A DNA stretch of 13,285 nucleotides. Origin: an uncultured Eubacteriales bacterium. GTDB lineage: Bacteria; Bacillota; Clostridia; Oscillospirales; Oscillospiraceae. Under the pieces are notes generated by a model. The model was not told the origin of the DNA and did no database searches. It saw nothing but the letters and a program-made list of their open reading frames with translations. Below, piece by piece: positions 6,401 through 13,285 of the stretch. Position numbers and translations under genes: made by a program. The stretch is from positions 1-13,285 of the forward strand of contig CABRZO010000051.1 of assembly GCA_902475455.1 (NCBI GenBank), read 5' to 3'. The stretch's first letter is position 1. The number at the start of each line of letters is the position of its first letter.

Positions 6401-7430
6401 CGGCCCCCTCCGGCAGGGAGAGTTCCAGCAGAGGGGTGGGGTCGGAGAAGGCGGCCACGTCCCCCTGAAGTGCGCCGTTCAGGGGCTGGAGGGAGCAACT
6501 GCCTGTGTCTGCAGTGACGCGGATTTGGTTAAGCAGACTGGGAAGGCCCAGAGTGAGTTCCAATTGCACCTTGCGACAGCCTGCGGGGATGGCATCGCAG
6601 CGGAAGTGAAAGGATCCGTCCGGCAGCACCTCCGGCACCAGCTGGACGCTCTGATGGGGTTGCTCCTGGGAGTCGGACGCCCAGCGGCAGCGGAACGATA
6701 GGGTATGATAAAACTTCTGCAGATGGTCCTGGCAGGTCAGGGCATTTTGCTCCATCCAGGCCTGCTTCTGAAAGACCAGGAAGAACTGATAGACCTCGTT
6801 ATAAGGTCTGCAGGCCAGCACATCCAGCAATCTGGAGGGGGTGTCCTGACGGCGGGGCTGCTGCTCTGTGTGGAAGGCAGGCTGATAAGCCCCGTCCAGC
6901 ACCCGGATGCCGAAGCCGGCCTGCCGGGCCAGCTCCTCCAGGTTGTTGAGCCCCCAGAAGTGGATGTGGGTGTTGTCCAGCAGCCCGATGGGAGTGTACT
7001 CAAAGCGATTTTGAAACAGTTTGACCAATACGTCGTTGTGGCCGATGTTGGGGAGGGAGATGACGATTTCCCCATCCTCCTTCAGCAGAGAGCTGGCCCG
7101 GGTCAGGGCTTGCAGAGGATCCCGGAGATGTTCCAGGACGTCGGCAAACAGGATGCGGTCAAACTGGCGGCCGGCATAGTGGAGATACCACCCCTCCTGG
7201 TCGATGTCCCCGGAATAGCCGTCCACGGCATACTGACGGGCCACGGGAAAGGCCTCCTGGTCCAGCTCCACAATGCAGACCTCACACTGAAGGTGCTCCT
7301 TCATATACTTGGTCATACGCCCGTAGGAGCAGCCGAATTCCAGCACGGAGGAGCCAGGGGCGATGCGGCTGATGATTTTTCCGGGAATGGAATCGGGAGA
7401 TAGATCCATTGGCATATCGTATTTTTTCAT
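3432..7430 (-). CDS. Multi-module glycan enzyme: methyltransferase, beta-rich domain, coiled coil, GT4 and GT2
   Basis: This is a single 1332-residue protein. Residues 15-220 form a class I SAM-dependent methyltransferase, with motif I LEFGCSYG (30-37) and VLEHLRDP (98-105). Residues 245-360 are beta-rich, as in sandwich domains linked to such fusions. Residues 365-460 are a charged coiled coil ending in SQCWKITKPLR (465-475), a linker motif seen in large glycosyltransferases. Residues 500-535 are a Ser/Ala/Gln-rich hinge. Residues 557-910 are a GT4 (GT-B) domain: LTGAPIAL (568-575), and SRDDPMPIVVTEAM (817-830) with Asp820 in place of the first Glu of EX7E and Glu828 conserved. Residues 924-1135 are a GT2 (GT-A) domain: VSVVIPTF, VDSGSRDGT (959-967), TQDALP (1008-1013) and EDLDLG (1108-1113), resembling rhamnosyltransferases. 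The C-terminal 190 residues are helical. There is no signal or membrane segment, so it probably acts in the cytoplasm on a surface glycan or glycoprotein. Substrates are unknown. The start has AGAGG about 12 nt upstream, which is unusually far. Confidence 0.9.
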   Translation of the reverse strand: MKKYDMPMDLSPDSIPGKIISRIAPGSSVLEFGCSYGRMTKYMKEHLQCEVCIVELDQEAFPVARQYAVDGYSGDIDQEGWYLHYAGRQFDRILFADVLEHLRDPLQALTRASSLLKEDGEIVISLPNIGHNDVLVKLFQNRFEYTPIGLLDNTHIHFWGLNNLEELARQAGFGIRVLDGAYQPAFHTEQQPRRQDTPSRLLDVLACRPYNEVYQFFLVFQKQAWMEQNALTCQDHLQKFYHTLSFRCRWASDSQEQPHQSVQLVPEVLPDGSFHFRCDAIPAGCRKVQLELTLGLPSLLNQIRVTADTGSCSLQPLNGALQGDVAAFSDPTPLLELSLPEGAGWFELSAVLHVYSGQEYTLGLSDLEKLAQAEAARLERADLERREAELRQQLEQAAQERLSLLDQLEEYRARCEVYREHSQWKDQKIAHLEQHQLHPHHQAQLEEMQANYNILAQQYNSIVHSQCWKITKPLRTVLGGVKRTSLGSLPYKLLHNMRTGGEQGASSTRPQQKASTPSQSPAASAPLLSSMAAQVEQSGGQVYHAETFLASDTFSKRKILLVSHTLNLTGAPIALGYFAKALQKQGDFPVLISPFGGGLCDQLEQEGLPILVYPALYESDLVKQYAKAFDAIVVCTIVGAPTVVALNGTSTPVLWWIHEAHASYLQTPLDYLPDTLEDNIHICAVCSYAERVMKQYLPNYQPRGQLLYSIPDYANQLPAQPSFRLRYAEGKLVFAIVGMQEQRKGQDILIQAIRQLDPEVRSKCLFVFVGVPCYKPIFEDIFAICEDFPRNTQYIEELNRTDMLSLYMQIDCLICASRDDPMPIVVTEAMLMSKAVICSENAGSAELLEKMNSGLVYHNDDPEELAQCIQYIYQHRGEDLEPMCRQARKTYERFFTQEVFEQQVADTMAALLPPQSELEPYEGKVSVVIPTFQAGEGLVPLLECLQSQQNIGSVEIVIVDSGSRDGTAERAEQMGAQVIRIPQSEFSHSYARNLGAEHASGDYLLFMTQDALPSGPLWICGLMQPVLHSGAVAVSCRESPRPNCDLMGRISIWTHSEYMGILEQDRLMQMPAAPDCNSIRYNGQLNDVTCLINRRLFLDFKYRGDYAEDLDLGIRLIKAGHTLALVSSVQVVHSHTRPALYHMKRALVDRKTLKAILPDLPLDSITAQDLTRRAVGAYCAMVCFYRDIPDCTPTDTWQSFYQWCEDRFSAIKENLPKLAPEELLALLEDQETTAETDGIQDFVLTLFQAYGKDLSVDMRTAEDVFFFLMHTASRYFLAHQITFDRQIRQEILDMLPKYMAQLFGLMMADYVIAHPQEQGVLRDCIERYSQGV

Positions 7431-7504
7431 ATAGTTATATAACCTCTACTAGATTCTGTTGCTGCATGTGCACACCAAAACAACACTGAGAATTTTATTT
7501 TATC

Positions 7505-7533
7505 ATCTTAACATACCTAGAATCAAAACTCAA
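7505..7533 (-). promoter_or_regulatory. Probable SigA promoter of the methyltransferase-glycosyltransferase gene
   Basis: On the minus strand, TTGAGT (7533-7528) and TAAGAT (7510-7505) are 17 nt apart, and a TG lies 1 nt upstream of the -10. The predicted start near 7498 leaves a leader of about 68 nt. The 280-nt gap 7431-7710 is strikingly AT-rich compared with its neighbours. Apart from this promoter and the terminator at 7636-7675, I see nothing else convincing there; overlapping alternative -35/-10 pairs exist. Confidence 0.5.
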
Positions 7534-7635
7534 GTAATCTCAAGGGGATGCTATGCCTTTCGGGAGAAAAAAGAATCCAAAAACGAAAATTATTGGAAAA
7601 TACTGCAATTAAATTTGCTTTTTTGTATAAAAACA

Positions 7636-7675
7636 AAAAGACCGGAATCGCAGTGATTTGCGATTCCGGTCTTTT
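7636..7675 (-). terminator. Intrinsic terminator of the phosphatase-fumarase operon
   Basis: A perfect 17-bp stem (7636-7652 with 7659-7675) with a 6-nt loop starts 35 nt after the fumarase stop codon. On the minus strand the stem ends in TTTT and continues TGTTTTTATAC, a textbook U-tract. It closes the operon and shows that no beta-subunit gene is transcribed immediately after the alpha subunit. Confidence 0.9.
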
Positions 7676-7710
7676 GCATTCTGCCAGTTCAGGCAATAAA
7701 ACACAGGGAA

Positions 7711-8553
7711 TTACAGCACCCGGCTGGCGTGGCGAGTGACATGGCAGCCCAGGTTGACACAGCAGGGCAGCCCGGCGATATGGGTGGGATAGGCGTTGAT
7801 GGCCACCGCCAGGGCGGTGGTGGAGCCTCCCAGCCCCTGAGGGCCGATGCCCAGTCGGTTGATTTTCTCCAGAATCCGCTGCTCCATTTCGGCATAGAAG
7901 GGATCACTGTTGTGCTGATCCACCGGCCGCAGCAGCGCCTTTTTGGCCAGAATGGCGCACAGCTCCGCGTCGCCCCCCAGGCCAACGCCTACCACCACCG
8001 GGGGACAGGGATTGGAGCCCGCCTCGGAGACCGCCTGAACGATGGTGTCTTCGATCATCTCCTGGGTGACGGAGGGCTTGAGCATGTGCAGGGAGGTCAT
8101 ATTCTCGCTGCCAAAGCCCTTGGGGGCCACGGTGATGGTGAGTTTGTCCCCCTCCACCAGCTCCAGATGGAGGACGGCGGGGGTGTTGTCCTCGGTGTTC
8201 ACCCGGCGGATGGGGTCGGCCACCACGCTCTTGCGCAGAAAGCCCTCGGTGTAGCCCCGGGCCACCCCCTGATTGACCGCATCCCGGAGCAGGCCGCCGG
8301 TGATGTGGACCTCCTGACCCAGCTCACAGAACACCACCGCCATACCGGTGTCCTGGCAGATGGGCAGCCGCTTTTCCCCGGCGAAGGTGTAGTTCTCCAC
8401 CAGATCCCCCAGGATGGAGCGGCCCACCGGGGACTGCTCCGTGGCCTGAGCGTCGGCAATGGCCTGCTTCAGGTCACAGGGCAGGGCGCAGTTGGCCTCA
8501 ATGCACAGATCCCGGACGGTATTCACAATGGTGTCAAATGCAATTTCCCGCAT
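7711..8553 (-). CDS. Fumarate hydratase class I (or L-tartrate dehydratase) alpha subunit
   Basis: This is the alpha chain of an oxygen-sensitive [4Fe-4S] hydro-lyase that interconverts fumarate and malate; close relatives dehydrate L-tartrate. The 280-residue length is standard for the separate alpha chain. Likely cluster ligands are Cys66 in PICQDTG, Cys183 in GSNPCPP and Cys270 in LGCHVTRHA. Other family blocks include VADPIRRVNTEDNTPA (111-126), KGFGSENMT (145-153) and GIGPQGLGGSTTALAV (235-250). The ATG at 8553 follows GGAGGG (8568-8563), which lies in the end of the upstream PHP gene; the stop-to-start gap is 5 nt, so the two are one operon. A beta subunit normally follows directly, but here a strong terminator comes instead. 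Sequence alone does not separate fumarase from tartrate dehydratase, so no symbol is given. Confidence 0.93.
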   Translation of the reverse strand: MREIAFDTIVNTVRDLCIEANCALPCDLKQAIADAQATEQSPVGRSILGDLVENYTFAGEKRLPICQDTGMAVVFCELGQEVHITGGLLRDAVNQGVARGYTEGFLRKSVVADPIRRVNTEDNTPAVLHLELVEGDKLTITVAPKGFGSENMTSLHMLKPSVTQEMIEDTIVQAVSEAGSNPCPPVVVGVGLGGDAELCAILAKKALLRPVDQHNSDPFYAEMEQRILEKINRLGIGPQGLGGSTTALAVAINAYPTHIAGLPCCVNLGCHVTRHASRVL

Positions 8554-8558
8554 GGTGA

Positions 8559-9374
8559 TCAGCCCTCCAGAGAGATAAAGTGGGGTTTTCTGGCCTCAAA
8601 GGCGGCCACATACCGGAATCCGATTGCCTTGAGCATCTCGTAGACCCGGGGAATGTGGGCCCCCACGGCGTCGGGGGAGTGGGCGTCGCTGCCCACGGTG
8701 ACCAGCTCGCCCCCCAGTTGATGGTAGGTGGTCATCAGCTGGAAATAGTCCTGCTCAATGCGGGGGGACCAGTTCTTGGTGTTGACCTCGATGCCCCGGC
8801 CCTGTTCAATGATGCGCTTCAGAATGTTGCGAATCTGATCCTGGTACCGGTCCAGGCTCACGTCCTGGCCGTCCCGGTCCCGCATATAGCGCATGGGGTA
8901 GGGGATGTGGCCGAAGATGTCGAACTTGCCCCACTGGACACTCTGGAGCATAGTCTCGAAATAGTTATCCAGATGGGCATAGCAGGTCTCCGGGTCCTGA
9001 TAACGGAAGTCATAGAAATCCAGACCTCCCGCCTCATGGCTCAGGTTGTGGACGGAGCAGATCACAAAGTCCAGTCCCGGCTCCCGCTGTACCCGCTCCC
9101 CGGCCTCAAAGTCGGTGGGGACGTTGCCCACCTCGATGCCATAGCGGATCTTCACCTGGTCTCCCCAGGCCGCCTGGGCCAGTTGCTGCTGCTGCCGGGC
9201 GGGAGTCCAGTCGTAGTTAGGGTTATAGCTGCCGTCGATGTCCAGAATATCAAAGTGGTCGGTAAAGCAGATCTCGGAAATGCCGTGATCGATGGCACCC
9301 TTGGCCATGTCCGCCCGGGGGCTCTCGCTGTCCCGGGAGACGATGGAGTGCATATGGCTGTCCGCATAGTACAT
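8559..9374 (-). CDS. PHP-domain phosphatase, histidinol-phosphatase (HisJ) family
   Basis: A 271-residue PHP-fold metal-dependent phosphoesterase. Metal ligands are all present: H7 and H9 in DSHMHS, H40 in TDHFD, E81 in GIEVG, H109 in SVHN, H156 in FGHIPYP, and D230 and H232 in GSDAHSP. Length and motif order match HisJ-type histidinol-phosphatases, which remove phosphate from L-histidinol phosphate in histidine synthesis. No other histidine gene is nearby and the partner is a fumarase subunit, so another small phosphate ester is possible. A GTG at 9383 extends the frame by three residues, but it abuts the AGGA ribosome site; the ATG at 9374, about 10 nt away, is the better start. The gene has its own promoter and is translationally close to the downstream fumarase gene. 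Confidence 0.85.
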   Translation of the reverse strand: MYYADSHMHSIVSRDSESPRADMAKGAIDHGISEICFTDHFDILDIDGSYNPNYDWTPARQQQQLAQAAWGDQVKIRYGIEVGNVPTDFEAGERVQREPGLDFVICSVHNLSHEAGGLDFYDFRYQDPETCYAHLDNYFETMLQSVQWGKFDIFGHIPYPMRYMRDRDGQDVSLDRYQDQIRNILKRIIEQGRGIEVNTKNWSPRIEQDYFQLMTTYHQLGGELVTVGSDAHSPDAVGAHIPRVYEMLKAIGFRYVAAFEARKPHFISLEG

Positions 9375-9406
9375 GAAATACACTTCCTGTCAAATAGGAT
9401 CGACTC

Positions 9407-9435
9407 AGTATAGCATATCTTGCCACGGATTCCAA
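9407..9435 (-). promoter_or_regulatory. SigA promoter of the phosphatase-fumarase operon
   Basis: On the minus strand, TTGGAA (9435-9430) and TATACT (9412-9407) are separated by exactly 17 nt. The -10 matches 5/6 and the -35 4/6 of consensus. The predicted start near 9400 gives a leader of about 26 nt that includes the ribosome site. This is one of the clearest promoters in the window. Confidence 0.75.
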
Positions 9436-9467
9436 GGAGGGAGACGCATTTCGGGGGAAAACAAGCG

Positions 9468-9498
9468 GTGCCGCACCCCGTTGAACGGAGTGCGGCAC
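9468..9498 (-). terminator. Intrinsic terminator of the heat-shock operon after dnaJ
   Basis: A 13-bp stem (9468-9480 with 9486-9498), with one G-U pair in the minus-strand RNA and a 5-nt loop, begins 9 nt after the dnaJ stop. It is followed on the minus strand by CGCTTGTTTTCC, a moderate U-tract. Confidence 0.8.
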
Positions 9499-9507
9499 AG
9501 AAAGCGC

Positions 9508-10668
9508 TTATTTTTTCTTCTTCTTTTCGAAGAGTCCCTTGCCCTTGCCGAAGTTGGGCTCACTGGTGTCCAGGGGCTCCCCCTTCATGGCCTTGTCAAA
9601 CCGGCGCAGGGCCTCCCGCTGCACGTCGGAGAGGGTCTTGGGCACCTTGACCTGGACGGTGACGTACTGGTCGCCCCGGCCCCGGCCGTTGAGGTTGGGA
9701 ATACCCTGGCCCCGGAGCCGGAAGGTGGTGTTGGTCTGGGTGCCGGCGGGCAGGTTGTACTTGACCTTGCCGTCGATGGTGGGGATCTCCAGCTCGGCGC
9801 CCAGGGCGGCCTCCACAAAGGAGATGTCCTTTTCCATCATCACATCGCTGCCGTCTCTGCGGAAGAAGGGGTGGGGACGGACCTCCACCACCACGATCAG
9901 GTTGCCGGCGGGGCCGCCGTTGAGGCCCGCGTGGCCCTGACCCCGCAGGGAGAAGGCGTTGCCGGTGTCGGCCCCCGCCGGGATTTTGACGGAGATCTTC
10001 CGGGCCTTGCGCACCGCGCCGGCGCCCCGGCAGGTCTTGCAGGGCTGATGGATGATCTTGCCCTTGCCGTTGCAGCGCTGGCAGGGCTGGGAGGAGCTCA
10101 TAACACCCAGCATGGTGCGGCGCTGGACCTGGACATAGCCGGAGCCGTGGCAGTCCGGGCACACCTCGGCGGTGGTGCCGGGGGCGCAGCCGGTGCCGTG
10201 ACAGTCGGAGCAGCTTTCCACCCGGTTGACGCTGATCTCCTTCTGGCAGCCGAAGGCCGCCTCCTCAAAACTGAGTACCAGCCGGGTGCGCAGATCTTCG
10301 CCGGGGACCGGAGCATTGGGGTTGCGCTGGCGTCCGCCGCCACCGAAACCACCGCCGAAGAAGGAGGAGAAGATGTCACCCAGGTCGAAGTCCTCGAACC
10401 CGGCGCCGCCGCCGAAGCCGCCGGCGCCGAAGTTGGGATCCACCCCGGCGTGGCCGTATTGATCATAGCGCTGGCGCTTGTCGGGGTCCGACAGCACCTC
10501 ATAGGCCTCGTTGGCCTCCTTGAACTTGGCCTCGGCGTCCTTGTCGCCGGGGTTCAGGTCCGGGTGATATTTCTTGGCCAGCTTGCGATAGGCCTTTTTG
10601 ATTTCATCGTCCGAGGCGGAGCGGTCCACGCCCAGCACCTCGTAATAGTCGCGTTTCTCTTCTGCCAT
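9508..10668 (-). CDS. dnaJ: Chaperone DnaJ (Hsp40)
   Basis: This cytoplasmic co-chaperone delivers unfolded protein to DnaK and stimulates its ATPase. The 386 residues carry the full type I layout. The J domain is at 7-70 with HPD at 35-37. A Gly/Phe-rich region follows at 77-112. Four zinc-finger repeats are CSDCHGTG (153-160), CPDCHGSG (170-177), CQRCNGKG (196-203) and CKTCRGAG (210-217). Two beta-sandwich substrate-binding domains follow. The protein ends in an unusual run of lysines (FEKKKKK). The frame opens at a GTG (10677), but AAGG lies 8 nt before the ATG at 10668, giving MAEEKRDYY, the better start. It is the last gene of the grpE-dnaK-dnaJ operon. Confidence 0.97.
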   Translation of the reverse strand: MAEEKRDYYEVLGVDRSASDDEIKKAYRKLAKKYHPDLNPGDKDAEAKFKEANEAYEVLSDPDKRQRYDQYGHAGVDPNFGAGGFGGGAGFEDFDLGDIFSSFFGGGFGGGGRQRNPNAPVPGEDLRTRLVLSFEEAAFGCQKEISVNRVESCSDCHGTGCAPGTTAEVCPDCHGSGYVQVQRRTMLGVMSSSQPCQRCNGKGKIIHQPCKTCRGAGAVRKARKISVKIPAGADTGNAFSLRGQGHAGLNGGPAGNLIVVVEVRPHPFFRRDGSDVMMEKDISFVEAALGAELEIPTIDGKVKYNLPAGTQTNTTFRLRGQGIPNLNGRGRGDQYVTVQVKVPKTLSDVQREALRRFDKAMKGEPLDTSEPNFGKGKGLFEKKKKK

Positions 10669-10718
10669 GTAACTCACCTTCTTGTGAGAGAAATTTCAGA
10701 TTGATTCAGGCAGGAAAG

Positions 10719-10741
10719 GGCGGGGTGGAGCGCACCCCGCC
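10719..10741 (-). terminator. Hairpin between dnaK and dnaJ, possible partial terminator or mRNA processing site
   Basis: A perfect 9-bp GC-rich stem (10719-10727 with 10733-10741) with a 5-nt loop lies 14 nt after the dnaK stop. It is followed on the minus strand by only CTTTCC. It is unlikely to end transcription fully; a role in lowering dnaJ relative to dnaK output, or in protecting the dnaK message 3' end, is inference. Confidence 0.45.
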
Positions 10742-10755
10742 GGTCAATCCCGCAA

Positions 10756-12609
<1,854 letters not shown>

Positions 12610-12661
12610 AACAATTTCCTCCTAATATGATAAAAGATAGATTTAACAAAGGGAATGTGGC

Positions 12662-13219
12662 TCAGTTGGCCACCTTGACCATGGCGAAGCGGATGACCTT
12701 TTCACCCATCTTGAAGCCGGACTGGAACACCTCCACCACGGTGGATTCGCCCACGGAGTCGTCCTCCACATGCATCACCGCGTTGTGGAGATTGGGGTCA
12801 AAGGTCTGGCCCAGGGCCTCAATCTCGGTGATGCCCAGCTTTTCCAGCACCTGGCGGAGCTGGGTCATGGTCATCTCCACGCCCTTGGCGTAGGCCTCGT
12901 CGCCGCAGGGGGCGGCCAGGGCCCGCTGCAGGTTGTCAAACACCGGCAGGAAGGCCAGGGCGGCGTCCGCCTTGGCGTTGGAGTAGGCGTCGCTCTTCTC
13001 CTTGGCGCTGCGGCGGCGGAAGTTGTCATATTCCGCGGCCAGGTACTGATATTGCTTTTCCTGCTCGGCCAGGGCCTGCTCGGTCTCGGCCAGCTTGGTC
13101 TCCAGCTCGGAAGGGCTGTCGGTGACGGCCTCCGGAGAAGCGGTCTCAGGAGCAGCCTCGGGAGCGGTCTCCTGCTGAGGGATGGCCTCCTCGATGGGGG
13201 CTTCTTCTTTCTTACTCAT
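12662..13219 (-). CDS. grpE: GrpE, nucleotide exchange factor of DnaK
   Basis: GrpE dimers release ADP from DnaK. The 185 residues have an acidic, Pro/Ala/Glu-rich disordered N-terminus (1-37), a long dimerising helix with heptad character (about 38-75, including AAEYDNFRRR) and the C-terminal beta domain. The family signature is GFKMGEKVIRFAMVKVAN at the end, where most relatives have RPAMVKV; here Phe replaces the Pro. FLPVFDNLQRAL and FDPNLHNAV are also characteristic. The ATG at 13219 has AGGAGG 7 nt upstream. The gene lies just after the end of the probable hrcA frame and before dnaK, the standard order of the Gram-positive heat-shock operon. Confidence 0.97.
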   Translation of the reverse strand: MSKKEEAPIEEAIPQQETAPEAAPETASPEAVTDSPSELETKLAETEQALAEQEKQYQYLAAEYDNFRRRSAKEKSDAYSNAKADAALAFLPVFDNLQRALAAPCGDEAYAKGVEMTMTQLRQVLEKLGITEIEALGQTFDPNLHNAVMHVEDDSVGESTVVEVFQSGFKMGEKVIRFAMVKVAN

Positions 13220-13231
13220 TGGTTGGCCTCC

Positions 13232-13285
13232 TTATGTTTTGGAGTCGTCGTCAGGTTTGGGGGCCTGAAGGGCGGGGGTGGGCTT
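13232..13285 (-). CDS. C-terminal tail of the upstream gene, probably hrcA, cut by window edge
   Basis: From the right edge one minus-strand frame stays open for 17 codons, ending in DDDSKT and a TAA at 13234-13232, 12 nt before the grpE start. By operon convention the gene before grpE is hrcA, the repressor that binds CIRCE operators. The visible tail is Pro-rich and acidic and carries no diagnostic HrcA motif. A second frame is also open and ends in a TGA overlapping the grpE start. The assignment rests on gene order only. Confidence 0.4.
   Translation of the reverse strand, partial: KPTPALQAPKPDDDSKT

Noticed and set aside
7459..7739. Two short plus-strand frames (65 and 63 codons) in the AT-rich gap
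   Set aside because: No ribosome sites; they read through the fumarase terminator and one runs into the fumarase gene antisense. They are more simply explained as chance frames in a promoter/terminator region.
12610..12661. CIRCE operator or separate promoter between grpE and dnaK
   Set aside because: No TTAGCACTC/GAGTGCTAA inverted repeat and no properly spaced -35/-10 pair is present; control probably lies upstream of hrcA outside the window.

Overview
The window reads as chromosomal DNA from a GC-rich, spore-forming Gram-positive anaerobe, most likely an Oscillospiraceae-type clostridium (Flavonifractor/Pseudoflavonifractor-like). That placement is inference. It rests on an unmistakable SpoVT, strong AGGAGG ribosome sites, the grpE-dnaK-dnaJ order, a two-subunit-type [4Fe-4S] fumarase alpha chain and generally GC-rich coding DNA. 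There are no rRNA or tRNA genes, insertion sequences, CRISPR arrays or phage genes.

Left part (1-1410): a YfcE-type metallophosphoesterase runs off the left edge on the minus strand. Divergent from it is a tight run of three small plus-strand genes (449-1410) of unknown function. The first two proteins share an LSSPE motif, the second and third share GSLLGG, and the third ends in a hydrophobic hairpin. A sequence resembling a mother-cell sporulation (SigE/SigK) -10 element lies just upstream.

Middle part (1429-7430, all minus strand): trpS has a probable SigA promoter with a 14-bp palindrome across its spacer. spoVT has a SigG-like promoter. Then comes one very large gene for a 1332-residue protein with methyltransferase, beta-rich, coiled-coil, GT4 and GT2 modules. 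That gene has its own AT-rich promoter region and its own terminator, and no other glycan genes are beside it.

Right part (7636-13285, all minus strand): a two-gene operon encodes a PHP-type (HisJ-like) phosphatase and a fumarase/tartrate dehydratase alpha subunit. It has a clear SigA promoter and a textbook terminator, but no beta subunit follows. Next is the heat-shock operon, in transcription order: probable hrcA tail (cut by the window edge), grpE, dnaK, dnaJ, then a terminator. No CIRCE operator is visible inside the window, as expected if hrcA begins the operon beyond the right edge.

Most of the window is ordinary housekeeping. The parts most worth a second look are the multi-module glycan enzyme, the three small genes with their possible sporulation promoter, and the unpaired fumarase subunit.
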